Origin: Candidatus Kerfeldbacteria bacterium RIFCSPHIGHO2_12_FULL_48_17
Lineage (GTDB): Bacteria; Patescibacteriota; Patescibacteriia; HO2-48-17
Direction: 5' to 3'
DNA: 33,408 nucleotides
NCBI GenBank assembly: GCA_001818775.1
Contig: MHKD01000009.1
Coordinates: 1 to 33,408 of the forward strand
Shown: positions 13,833 through 21,945 of the stretch, piece by piece
How positions within the stretch are numbered: the first letter of the stretch is position 1
Layout: each line of letters starts with the position of its first letter
The notes under the pieces: generated by a model
Told to the model about the DNA's origin: nothing
The model's input: only the letters and a program-made list of their open reading frames with translations
The model's database searches: none
Translations under genes and position numbers: made by a program

Positions 13833-15179
13833 ATGAGAAAACGCGCTTTCCTAAGTCTCGGATTGGGGCTGTTTTTTGGTCTCATTTTTTTTCTGCCGCA
13901 CAAGACATCGGCCGAAACCACACTGGGGGTCACACCCGCCGGCTACGACGACATGGGCGCTGTACTCACGTCCATGGGTTTCTCAGCGGATGTCATCGCC
14001 GAAACCGACCTGGCCGATCTGGACACGCTGAAAAAATATTCAGCGCTGTACCTGAACTGTTCCGACGCCATCGACGCCGTAATCGACAGTGCAGCGCCGG
14101 TGTTGCGCCAGTACGTGGAAGAAGGCGGCGTGGTCTATGCTTCCGATTACACCGAAGGCCTGATAAGTGCGGCCTTCCCCGGTCAAATCAGTTTTTATCA
14201 GGGTGAATCAATCCTCGGGGGCGCTTCTTCCGCGCGCATGGGTAACATGGGAACCCTTTCAGCCAAAGTGACGGATGCCGGTCTCGGTGCCACCATCGGC
14301 CGCGGTCGGGTTGACATCACTTTCGATCTGCCCAACTGGGTCGTGATGACGGGCACAGCCGGTCGTGTCTATATGCGCGGTCCGGCGCCCATCATTGATT
14401 TTTCAAAAGCGATGGAAAATTTCGATCTTTCCCAGCTTGATCTTTCGAACCCCGAAAATCTGGACGATCTGAACATCACCTTTCCCACCGGTGAAACATT
14501 GGAGGATGTTCCCTATGTGGTTTCTTTCGAGGCCGGAGAAGGTGAAGTTTTGTACACGAGTTTTCACGATGAAGCGCAGGTTTCCGCCGATGTCAGTCAA
14601 ATTTTAAACTGGTTCGCGACGCGGGCACAGGCGGCGGAACTGGCCGAGACTGCACGCGGCTTGAGCGGCGAAAATGAAGATGCGCTGGTGGAAATAGTGG
14701 ACAGCATTCAAAAGGGAGAGGCACAGGCGTATACATTCACAGCCACGGGTGACGGTGATTTTGATGTTGTCCTCAACTTTGGTGGCAGCGCGCTCGATCT
14801 GAAAATCACCGATCCCAAAGGGAAAGTAGTGACGGAAGAATCCGTTTCACAACCACCCTTTACCTATACCGTTACTGATGCCATGTCCGGAAAATATATT
14901 CTGGAAGTCTTTGGCCGCGATGTGCCGACCGCCAACTATCCGTTTGTGTTAACGGTGTTGGGCGAACCCGCAGCTGCCGGCACGCAGGATTCTGCGACCG
15001 TTGCTGCATCAACCCCGTCTTCGGCGGGCGCAAAAAACACTACGTATAAAGATTGGTTGAAAAATTACAAAATCGTAGTGCCGGTCGTGGCTGGAATTAT
15101 AGTGGTCATCGTCATCGTGGGAGTCATGATGAAGAAAAAAAACAGTACCCCAAATATCAGAAAAAACAAAAAAGTGTAA
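13833..15179 (+). CDS. Cell-surface protein: GATase-like domain, pre-peptidase-type domain, C-terminal anchor
   Basis: Protein of 448 aa with a signal peptide (to about TSA/ET, residue 27). Residues about 30-255 resemble a class I glutamine-amidotransferase-like/ThuA-like fold: LTSMGFSADVI, a strand ending ALYLN, RQYVEEGGVVYASDY and a late YTSFHDE. The catalytic cysteine expected at the nucleophile elbow is not evident (ASDY in its place), so an enzymatic role is doubtful. Residues about 285-370 look like a bacterial pre-peptidase C-terminal beta domain. A Thr/Ala/Ser linker leads to a membrane helix (about 412-432) and a basic tail, so the protein is anchored facing out. Confidence 0.7.
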   Translation: MRKRAFLSLGLGLFFGLIFFLPHKTSAETTLGVTPAGYDDMGAVLTSMGFSADVIAETDLADLDTLKKYSALYLNCSDAIDAVIDSAAPVLRQYVEEGGVVYASDYTEGLISAAFPGQISFYQGESILGGASSARMGNMGTLSAKVTDAGLGATIGRGRVDITFDLPNWVVMTGTAGRVYMRGPAPIIDFSKAMENFDLSQLDLSNPENLDDLNITFPTGETLEDVPYVVSFEAGEGEVLYTSFHDEAQVSADVSQILNWFATRAQAAELAETARGLSGENEDALVEIVDSIQKGEAQAYTFTATGDGDFDVVLNFGGSALDLKITDPKGKVVTEESVSQPPFTYTVTDAMSGKYILEVFGRDVPTANYPFVLTVLGEPAAAGTQDSATVAASTPSSAGAKNTTYKDWLKNYKIVVPVVAGIIVVIVIVGVMMKKKNSTPNIRKNKKV

Positions 15180-15215
15180 AATAAAAAATCTCTCTGCTTA
15201 GCGGACGCGAAGAAT

Positions 15216-15229
15216 CGAAAAATTTTTCG
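15216..15229. terminator. Possible bidirectional terminator at convergent gene ends
   Basis: CGAAAAATTTTTCG is a perfect 14-base palindrome lying between the convergent ends of the 13833 and 15230 genes and followed by TTATTTTTCC. The stem is AT-rich and loop-less as drawn, so the call is weak. Confidence 0.3.
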
Positions 15230-16489
15230 TTATTTTTCCACAGTGGTCAAATTCTCACCGTCGCTTTCGATAAGTTTACACTCGAGAACGTATCCATATT
15301 TATCAACCGACACAGAGTATCTCTGCTGGGCTGTACTCACTTTCGCCTTTTTAGGAAATCTCCCGAAATATCTCTGAAACTCTTCTCCTTTTGATATGGC
15401 ACCTGCATGAGAATATTCCCCCTCAACCACACTTCTGCGCATAACTTCTCTCAATTCATCACCCGATTTTACCGGATCATCACTGATTTTCTCAAGTGGG
15501 GTTATAATGACACCCTGCGGATACTCCCTTGAGATAGGTATAACGAAAAGATTAAAAAGACCCCTTGGTGTAAGAAGCACACCATCAACACAGGCAATGC
15601 CCGCTTTCGGCACATCTTCCACATCTTCCTCTTCCTCAAAAGTCTTACCCATACCTTTTACGTGCTTATATTCTTTTCCAAATAACGAAACTCTCTGCGC
15701 TTTTTTTCCGGAAAATTTGATCTCTTCCTCGCTTTCCCGTACACGATGCTGAAGCGCCTGCAATTTTTCTTCTTTCATGCCGAAAACACTTAATCGCCTG
15801 CCAGTTCGATATGCTGATGTTTTGCGGGCCATAAAATCAATCCATTTTTTGTCGGTTAAGTTGAAAGATGTCACACCTGGATCGTAACCGGCGTATTGTA
15901 CGGCGAGCTCGTGCACATCTTCATAAGTCCGATCCTCCAGGCCCTCTTTTGAGGCGTAATCTGACGGTTCAGATGCCCAGTAAAGAAATGGCTCGCCCTT
16001 CGATAGTTCTTTTCCATATCTTTGAAACATATTTGCGAGTTGGGAATACGGTATATGCTCTCTCACGCCTTTGATGGCATCGAAACCACAAAAGGCACAA
16101 CCTTTCGAACACCCAAACGTAAGCTGAATTGCTTTCACATTGGAAAAAATCATTTCCAACTGTTTCTCAGTGAATTTCTTTTCCAATTCAAGCGGCAGGG
16201 ATTCACTTTTGAGAGGATAAATCTCTTTTTTTCTATCAATGATCTTTTCAAGGAGGGCTTGTTGATCTTTCTCGAGCCACTTTTCCCAATAGCTCAAGTG
16301 GGCTTTCAGAGCTTCATCCTCAGCAGCGTCCTCCAAAAAACTTTCCAGATCTCCTGTCTCTTCAAGAGAACCAAGGTAATTCACCGTCTCCTGAGGAGAT
16401 AAATTTAATATACGATCTCTGGATAATGGCTCATCCGTATGTTGCGGAACCTCCCGTTCCGGTCTAAATTTCATTTCAGGATTTGCCAT
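15230..16489 (-). CDS. Radical SAM protein
   Basis: Protein of 419 aa. LTFGCSKGCAFCGFDAIKG (near residue 130) contains the CxxxCxxC that binds the 4Fe-4S cluster of radical SAM enzymes. The following part fits the start of the TIM barrel (YWASEPSDYAS in place of the GGEP motif). The N-terminal 110 residues are acidic and helical. The C-terminal 80 residues form a separate mixed region. The substrate is not evident, and I see no second cluster motif. The first 14 bases overlap the end of an upstream 49-codon gene (16476-16625), which points to coupled translation. Confidence 0.8.
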   Translation of the reverse strand: MANPEMKFRPEREVPQHTDEPLSRDRILNLSPQETVNYLGSLEETGDLESFLEDAAEDEALKAHLSYWEKWLEKDQQALLEKIIDRKKEIYPLKSESLPLELEKKFTEKQLEMIFSNVKAIQLTFGCSKGCAFCGFDAIKGVREHIPYSQLANMFQRYGKELSKGEPFLYWASEPSDYASKEGLEDRTYEDVHELAVQYAGYDPGVTSFNLTDKKWIDFMARKTSAYRTGRRLSVFGMKEEKLQALQHRVRESEEEIKFSGKKAQRVSLFGKEYKHVKGMGKTFEEEEDVEDVPKAGIACVDGVLLTPRGLFNLFVIPISREYPQGVIITPLEKISDDPVKSGDELREVMRRSVVEGEYSHAGAISKGEEFQRYFGRFPKKAKVSTAQQRYSVSVDKYGYVLECKLIESDGENLTTVEK

Positions 16490-16625
16490 AGGAATTGTAT
16501 TTCTTTCTTACTTCCTGAATCTTTTGCCCATACAGATCAAGCTGACTGAGTCGCATGATTAAAGACTTTCTGATGCGGAGAAGTTGCTTTATTTTTTCTA
16601 TTTCCTGGCTGTTTCTTTGGGCCAT
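16476..16625 (-). CDS. Small protein (49 aa) overlapping the radical SAM gene start
   Basis: From ATG at 16625 the frame encodes 49 residues starting MAQRNSQEIEKIKQLL and ending KKYNSYGKS, with TGA at 16476-16478. It overlaps the radical SAM start by 14 bases in another phase. The sequence is highly charged, helical and heptad-like (IEKIKQLL, SLIMRLSQLDLYG), as expected of a short coiled coil. It could be a substrate peptide or partner for the radical SAM protein, but it has no core cysteine or leader-like motif. No Shine-Dalgarno site is visible. The overlap and amino-acid composition are the main support. Confidence 0.55.
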   Translation of the reverse strand: MAQRNSQEIEKIKQLLRIRKSLIMRLSQLDLYGQKIQEVRKKYNSYGKS

Positions 16626-16811
16626 AATTTTTTAGTTTGGACAGTCTTCCTGACTGCAAAAACATATCTCAAAAAAATTTTGCATACATTTAACTATCCA
16701 TACTCTAACAGGAGTATGTCGAAAAGACAAATTTCCAAACACTATCTCGTATCTCGCAAACGCAATAAAGGAATAAAGCTTCGGCAATCGAAAAATCCAC
16801 CAAAAAGTGTT

Positions 16812-16994
16812 ACAATACAAGCAAATCAAAAATTCACACCGTATGAATAAAAAACACATTGTCTGGTTTTTCCTTGGCACGGTCGCAACCAAACCGTCTA
16901 ACTCACTTCCGATGAAGACAACAGAAACGCCGTACCGCAAAACCCGAACGACTTTAATGACAGCGACCGGAAATATCAATCTTTGTTCATAACT
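16812..16994 (+). pseudogene. Decayed remnant of a surface-protein gene
   Basis: TTACAATACAAGCAAATCAA and the start codon at 16852 repeat the promoter and start of the protease gene at 18896 (ATATAATAGACGCAAATC). The first codons give MNKKHIVWFFLGTV, against MNKKHILWFVLGTV there. After that the frame breaks. In another phase DEDNRNAVPQNPN and NDSDRKYQSLFIT match DEQNKNAVPQTPN and NDSNPKKYQSLFIT of the PsbP-like protein at 21138. The remnant therefore joins pieces of a related gene with a large internal deletion and a frameshift. It runs into the TfoX-type gene start. A 44-codon frame at 16716-16850 overlaps its promoter and looks accidental. Confidence 0.7.
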
Positions 16995-17429
16995 ATGAAA
17001 AAAGACCAGGGATTCTTTGAGTATATTTCCGGTGAAATTTTTGCCGATATGGCGGATATCAGCTGGCGGCCGATGTTCGGCGGCTGGGGATTTTACAAAA
17101 ACGGCGTGATTTTCGGCATTATCGCCGACGGCGAACTGTATTTCAAAGTTGATGAACAGAATCGCGCTGACTACGAAGCCGTGGGCAGCAAACCTTTCGT
17201 GTATTCCATGAAAAACGGCAAAGAAACTTCCCTCACCTATTGGCAGCTGCCTGAAGATATTCTGGAAAATAAACGGGCACTGGCGAAGTGGATCGACAAA
17301 GCCGTGGCGGCCAGTCTGCGCGCCAAAGCCGATAAAAAATCAAAAAGAAACCCACGGCAAAAAAAAATAAATATTCTCCAAAGCCACCGCGTGCTTTGGA
17401 GAATAAAAACCATTTATTTCGATTTGTGA
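16995..17429 (+). CDS. TfoX N-terminal domain protein
   Basis: About 125 aa of recognisable TfoX_N fold from the ATG at 16995: RPMFGGWGFYKNGVIFGIIA, LYFKVDEQNRADYEA, FVYSMKNGK and a C-terminal WIDKAVAASLRAKA helix. Such stand-alone domains are widespread; competence control is known only for longer homologues. The frame as given continues through an A9 run (17360-17368) into the terminator and ends at 17429 with a meaningless tail. With one A fewer it would stop at TAA 17368-17370 after KK. I take that as the probable true end, so the last 20 residues are doubtful. Confidence 0.8.
   Translation: MKKDQGFFEYISGEIFADMADISWRPMFGGWGFYKNGVIFGIIADGELYFKVDEQNRADYEAVGSKPFVYSMKNGKETSLTYWQLPEDILENKRALAKWIDKAVAASLRAKADKKSKRNPRQKKINILQSHRVLWRIKTIYFDL
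17373..17404. terminator. Terminator hairpin between convergent genes
   Basis: ATTCTCCAAAGC (17373-17384) and GCTTTGGAGAAT (17393-17404) pair perfectly over 12 bp with an 8-base loop. It is preceded by an A-run and followed by AAAA on the + strand, so it can serve the - strand ATPase gene (17414-17935) with a U-tract and may also end the TfoX-type gene. Confidence 0.75.
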
Positions 17430-17935
17430 AGGTGCAATGCCTGGATAATCCCCTCCAAAGGAGATGCATACAAAGGTGAAATATATCCTGGACTTTTGGC
17501 GGACTCATCCTGAAAATGGCGGGTGGCAATGAGACTGCAATTACGTTGCTCACATAAAGCCCGGAGATAACCCTGAAATTCACCACTGCAGGCATACATC
17601 TCATCTAACAGGAAAAGGAGCTTATCGCCGTACTGCTGAATCCGAAGCTCTTGCACAATGACATACCTCAGCCATGAGGAACTCACTTTGGACGAAATTC
17701 CCTGAATTCCAAGCTCCTCAGCAATGACTAAAAAACCAGTATCCGTAGCCGAACCAACTATCAACCCATTAATATAGATCACTTTTTTTCTCTGCTGTTC
17801 ATAGTGCTGCCACAATGCCATCAAAAGCGTTGTCTTGCCTGAACCATGTTCCCCTCGAATGGCAAAACGCTGACGGGTATCATTACTCTTCGTAATTTTC
17901 TCAAAAACTTTTTGTTGGTAATCGTATAATTGCAT
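17414..17935 (-). CDS. Small P-loop ATPase
   Basis: Protein of 173 aa. Walker A is GEHGSGKT (residues 28-35) and Walker B is LLFLLDEM (near 106-113). A likely sensor segment is CSLIATRHF. This fits the AAA/ORC-like ATPase core without lid or DNA-binding domain, so it is shorter than DnaA/DnaC-type loaders. GGAGG lies 5 bases before the start codon. It stands alone between the TfoX-type and TrmB-type genes and is divergent from the latter. The role could be nucleic-acid related, but nothing here proves it. Confidence 0.75.
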   Translation of the reverse strand: MQLYDYQQKVFEKITKSNDTRQRFAIRGEHGSGKTTLLMALWQHYEQQRKKVIYINGLIVGSATDTGFLVIAEELGIQGISSKVSSSWLRYVIVQELRIQQYGDKLLFLLDEMYACSGEFQGYLRALCEQRNCSLIATRHFQDESAKSPGYISPLYASPLEGIIQALHLHKSK

Positions 17936-17971
17936 ACTGCCTCCGTTATTTATGTTAAAGAACTAACACGA

Positions 17972-18032
17972 TTGACAAGCTCCCGTATGATAAAGTAAGG
18001 TCTTTGAGTGGCCAACAGCACCTTGGGGTGCT
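17972..18032 (+). promoter_or_regulatory. Possible promoter and leader hairpin of the TrmB-type gene
   Basis: TTGACA (17972-17977) with TAAGGT 18 bases on is a plausible promoter. In the leader, AGCACC-TTGG-GGTGCT (18017-18032) forms a 6-bp hairpin. The region lies between divergent genes. Confidence 0.35.
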
Positions 18033-18071
18033 ATCTATCACCACCTTATACATTCAGCCAATAAAAACCTT

Positions 18072-18833
18072 ATGTACAGCCCTATTTTCGAACAGATCGG
18101 CCTCTCCCCCAACGAAGCCAAAATCTACGAAACCCTCATCAAAAGCGGTGAAACTTCGGTTTCCACTATTGCCAAGCAGGGCAACATCCACCGCCGCAAT
18201 GTCTACGATGCCCTCAACCGCTTGCTGGAAAAAGGCCTCGTGTTTCAAATCTTTCAAAAAGGTGAAAATATCTACCGCGCCGTCCACCCCAACAAACTCC
18301 TCGAAGTCGTCACCGAAAAACAGCGCGCATTGCAAAATATTCTCCCCCGACTCACGCAACTTTACGAAACCAAACCCGCCACCGAAGCTGCCTATATTTA
18401 CAAAGGCATCGAGGGCTTTAAAAACTACATGCGCGATGTCGCCCGCATCGGTGAAGAAACCTATTTTCTCGGCGCCAAGGGTTTATGGTTCACACCAACC
18501 ATCGACCAACGTTTCCTGCGCGATTTTCAAAAAGAAATGGCGCGCAAAAAAGTAAATTACTATACATTGTATGATCACCGTGTCAGCGAAACGCTGCCCG
18601 ACGTGTTGAAAAAAGTCGGTGGTCAATACAAAATTCTGCCCAAGGAATATTCGACATCAGCCGTGCTCGATATTTTCGGCGATCATGTCGTTACCTTCAC
18701 GAGCGTCGACGTGGGAAATTTCGGGGAAAATGGAACGATTTTTGTGATGATCAACCAGGAACTGGCCGACAGTTTCAAAACCTGGTTCCAGATGCTGTGG
18801 GATTGGTGTCCGGATAAAAAAGCTAAAAAATAG
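18072..18833 (+). CDS. TrmB-family transcriptional regulator
   Basis: Protein of 253 aa. Residues 1-70 form a winged helix typical of TrmB: LSPNEAKIYETLIKSGETSV then IAKQGNIHRRNVYDALNRLLEKGLV. A coiled stretch follows, and then an effector-like domain (about 100-245) with YIYKGIEGFKNYMRDV and ILPKEYSTSAVLDIFGDHV, similar to the phospholipase D-like fold seen in TrmB relatives. It lies just upstream of the surface-protease operon in the same direction and is a candidate regulator of it. No binding site was found. Confidence 0.85.
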   Translation: MYSPIFEQIGLSPNEAKIYETLIKSGETSVSTIAKQGNIHRRNVYDALNRLLEKGLVFQIFQKGENIYRAVHPNKLLEVVTEKQRALQNILPRLTQLYETKPATEAAYIYKGIEGFKNYMRDVARIGEETYFLGAKGLWFTPTIDQRFLRDFQKEMARKKVNYYTLYDHRVSETLPDVLKKVGGQYKILPKEYSTSAVLDIFGDHVVTFTSVDVGNFGENGTIFVMINQELADSFKTWFQMLWDWCPDKKAKK

Positions 18834-18841
18834 CGGTCGGA

Positions 18842-18870
18842 TCGAAAAAGCAGACAAAACGTGATATAAT
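18842..18870 (+). promoter_or_regulatory. Promoter of the surface-protease operon
   Basis: TATAAT (18865-18870) with a weak -35 TCGAAA 17 bases upstream. The leader shares GCAAATCAAAAAT with the remnant at 16812. The first ATG follows 25 bases after the -10. Confidence 0.6.
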
Positions 18871-18895
18871 AGACGCAAATCAAAAATCATACCCT

Positions 18896-21133
18896 ATGAA
18901 CAAAAAACATATCCTTTGGTTTGTCCTCGGCACCGTCGGTGTCATCATCATCGGTCTGGGCTTGGGGCTTGTTTTATTTTACCTGAACGGCGATCGCGAT
19001 GAACAGCGCGGACAAAAAGTGACCATCACCGGAACGGTGGCCGACATCACCGACACGCCACTTCCGGGCCAAAGCGTCCAACTCAGCTCGGGCACGGACA
19101 ATTTTTCCGTAGCGGCCGACAGTGAGGGCAACTTCACGTTTCCCAATGTCCCCGTCGGCGCCTATATCCTCTCCTCCGGATACGGCGGCACCGACGCAAA
19201 CAGTGAAACCCAATTAGAAGACATTATTGTCTCGGAAAACGGCCAGCACTTTGCCATTAACATTCCCGTTCTGACGGGCGAATTCGATTTCATGCCACCG
19301 ACCGAAGAAAAAGATGTCATCACGCGTAAAGACGGCACACCCGCCATCAAAAACGAACTCGTCATACGCTGGACCGAAGACGCGACCGGCACGGAGCGCA
19401 CCGCTCTGGAAGCCAAACACAAACTCACGCTGGTGGCCGACACGCCGGAAATTTTACTGTCCACCTTCACCACCAAAGCCGATGTTGACGAGACCATCGC
19501 AAAAATCAACAAAGAATCCAAAGTCGTCGCGGCCATACCGTCATATATATTGGGAGAAAATGTGATACCCAAAGACCCCGACTACGCCAGCGCAAAAAAT
19601 AACTGGTGGCTGAAAAAAATCAACGCCGAACCGGCCTGGGAAATCGAACTCGGCCGCTCGTCAACGCTCGTCGGTGTTGTTGATGCCGGTTTTGATTTCA
19701 AGCACCCCGACCTGGGTGGCACATTCACCGTGGCACGTGCCAATTACAGCAATGAAGACCTGAAAATAAGCAACAACCACGGCACCCACGTTTCCGGCAT
19801 CATAGCCATGCAACTCAACAACGACCGCGGCATGACGGGGATTGCTCCGCGCACGCGTATCGTCCCTGCTAAAACCCACAGCATGGCCCGCGTCGCCGAT
19901 GCCTTCCGATTTTTCGCCCGCTGCCCCAGCGTCAAAGTTATTTCCATAAGCATGGGCAACAACTGGTGGTCTACCAACGCCTGGCGGGCGCAGAACAACC
20001 TCCCCGCCCTCACCGCTGCCGAAAAGAAAAAAATCAGCGATGATATTGACGTGATCCTCGCGCCGGCCGTCACACTCCTGGCGCAAAAAGACAAACTGAT
20101 TGTGCACAGCGCCGGCAATGATGCCGGTGATGCCACCCTCAACACTTTGAATTTCGACTCGGTTGTCACCGTCGCCGCCACCGACACAACCGATGCACTG
20201 GCAAATTTCTCCAACAAAGGTCCGCGCGTTGATATCGCTGCACCCGGCAAAGACATCTACAGCACGATTACGGACAAATATGACTACATGAGCGGCACGT
20301 CCATGGCCACACCACTCGTCGCCGGAGTGGCGGCACTGATTCGCGCTGAACGACCGGCCCTGACCGCTGCTCAGGTCAAAGAAATTCTCACCGATACCGC
20401 CGAACCGGCCGCTGCCCTGGCTGCCGAATCCTTCGGGCGCGTTGATGCCTGGCGCGCTTTACTCAAAGCCACTCATCAGATGGGCGTGGAAGGAACGGTC
20501 TATGACGAAGACACGGGTGCAGTGGTAGCCAAAGCCGATGTCACCGACGACGCTTCGACAGGTGTAACCGCCGACAAAGATGGTTTTTACCAGATTGCGG
20601 CATTGCCCTGGCGGACAGTAGAGCTGCGCGCATTTGCGGGTGACTTAGAAGACAAACAGACCGTGTCAGCGCCGCAGTTTGATGTGGTGCAGAGTTTGAT
20701 TGATTTTGAACTCAAGAAAGAAGAAGAGAAAGACACGAATGCAAACAACAACACGAATAGCGCTGATGAAGGCAGTGAGAATGAAAACGTGAATGCTGAT
20801 GACGATTCAGAAGACGAAGAAAGCAACGGTAATGTGAATGCTGATGATGACGGCACAACGGATGAGAACGGGAATAAACTTTTGGATAACGGTATTGTGG
20901 TGTCGAGCAGTGGCTGCGCGATCGGAGGCTACCCGGACTTACCACCAGCGGAAGGTGACTGCCCGGAAGGATTTTACTTTTCGCGTGAAACCATTGCCTG
21001 CGAGCAAAAAACCTGTCCTGAAGGCGTCGGCCGCACCTATACCCTTGAATGCAAATGCCCCGAAGGAACCAGCGCGCTCTATATATGCAACAAACCGGGC
21101 TATGTCGTCGCCTGCGTAGCCAATAAACCGTAA
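18896..21133 (+). CDS. Membrane-anchored subtilisin-like (S8) serine protease
   Basis: Protein of 745 aa. It has an N-terminal anchor (residues 6-28), a carboxypeptidase-regulatory-like beta domain (about 40-120), a propeptide-like segment (about 140-225, with NELVIRWTEDATG), and the S8 catalytic domain (about 245-520). The triad is D263 in VVDAGFD, H295 in NNHGTHVSG and S469 in SGTSMATP; the oxyanion asparagine is in HSAGND. A second regulatory-like domain (GVEGTVYDEDTGAVV) follows near 530-605, then a low-complexity Asn/Asp/Glu linker (about 615-670) and a Cys-rich end with 9 or so cysteines (CAIGGYPDLPPAEGDCPEGF). It probably cuts proteins at the cell surface. The next gene starts 4 bases after its stop. 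Confidence 0.9.
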   Translation: MNKKHILWFVLGTVGVIIIGLGLGLVLFYLNGDRDEQRGQKVTITGTVADITDTPLPGQSVQLSSGTDNFSVAADSEGNFTFPNVPVGAYILSSGYGGTDANSETQLEDIIVSENGQHFAINIPVLTGEFDFMPPTEEKDVITRKDGTPAIKNELVIRWTEDATGTERTALEAKHKLTLVADTPEILLSTFTTKADVDETIAKINKESKVVAAIPSYILGENVIPKDPDYASAKNNWWLKKINAEPAWEIELGRSSTLVGVVDAGFDFKHPDLGGTFTVARANYSNEDLKISNNHGTHVSGIIAMQLNNDRGMTGIAPRTRIVPAKTHSMARVADAFRFFARCPSVKVISISMGNNWWSTNAWRAQNNLPALTAAEKKKISDDIDVILAPAVTLLAQKDKLIVHSAGNDAGDATLNTLNFDSVVTVAATDTTDALANFSNKGPRVDIAAPGKDIYSTITDKYDYMSGTSMATPLVAGVAALIRAERPALTAAQVKEILTDTAEPAAALAAESFGRVDAWRALLKATHQMGVEGTVYDEDTGAVVAKADVTDDASTGVTADKDGFYQIAALPWRTVELRAFAGDLEDKQTVSAPQFDVVQSLIDFELKKEEEKDTNANNNTNSADEGSENENVNADDDSEDEESNGNVNADDDGTTDENGNKLLDNGIVVSSSGCAIGGYPDLPPAEGDCPEGFYFSRETIACEQKTCPEGVGRTYTLECKCPEGTSALYICNKPGYVVACVANKP

Positions 21134-21137
21134 AGAT

Positions 21138-21935
21138 ATGGCAAAACCCAACGCCAAACAAAAATCTCTAACCACGCCGGCACCGGCGGCAAAAAGCGCG
21201 GAGCAACCGAGCGCAAAAATAGCGCAAAAACCCACGACCCCCCTATCACCAAAAAACAGACAAACATGGCATACTCTTTTTATCGTTGCTGGTGGTATAC
21301 TGTTACTGGGCATAAGCGCGACGGGCATGTACTTCGGCCTGCGCCTGGATGAACAGAATAAAAACGCCGTGCCACAAACGCCAAACCGCAGCAGCAGCAT
21401 CACGACCACGCCAAACGAAGACACCACCATTGCCGACGTGCCATCTCGAAAAGAAACCAACACCACGGCCGCATTGCGCCAGTCAAACAGCAACACCAAA
21501 GTCAAAACAAACACCAACTCGGACACCAGCGACGACTGGAAAACCCTAACTGATAAACAATACGGATTTTCCCTGCAGTATCCAAAAAACTGGGACCCGC
21601 TCGTCGCAGAAATCAACGCTGAGGAAAATACTTTCCTTCTCACCATTACGCCCACTACCAACGAAACCGACGACGAAACTTTTATTTTCGCACGCCAAAT
21701 CACCGGCTTTGAAGACGTGGAAACGCTGAATGAAGAAACCATCACGATCGCCGGCGGCACAGCAAAAAAAATAACGGCCACCGATCCGGAACAACCCGGA
21801 ACAAAATTCGTCATCATCTTCTTTAACGACAGCAACCCGAAAAAATATCAATCCCTGTTTATCACTTACGCCATCAATACCCCAACATTCACAAAACAAT
21901 ACGAAAAAATCGTAAACAGTATAAAAATTTTATAA
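21138..21935 (+). CDS. PsbP-like membrane-anchored protein
   Basis: Protein of 265 aa with a long Ala/Lys/Pro-rich cytosolic start, one membrane helix (about 48-70) and a Thr/Asn-rich linker (about 80-130). The C-terminal domain (about 134-265) reads LTDKQYGFSLQYPKNWD followed by a strand-rich core and FVIIFFNDSNPKKYQSLFIT. This is the PsbP-like or DUF1795-type fold common as an outer domain of anchored proteins. It lies in the operon between the S8 protease and the DUF5667 protein. Pieces of a related gene survive in the remnant at 16812-16994. Confidence 0.75.
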   Translation: MAKPNAKQKSLTTPAPAAKSAEQPSAKIAQKPTTPLSPKNRQTWHTLFIVAGGILLLGISATGMYFGLRLDEQNKNAVPQTPNRSSSITTTPNEDTTIADVPSRKETNTTAALRQSNSNTKVKTNTNSDTSDDWKTLTDKQYGFSLQYPKNWDPLVAEINAEENTFLLTITPTTNETDDETFIFARQITGFEDVETLNEETITIAGGTAKKITATDPEQPGTKFVIIFFNDSNPKKYQSLFITYAINTPTFTKQYEKIVNSIKIL

Positions 21936-21945
21936 AATTTTTCCT

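Noticed and set aside
16716-16850. 44-codon basic frame starting MSKRQISKHY
   Set aside because: It has an AGGAG-like site but covers the promoter copied from the protease gene; there is no other support.
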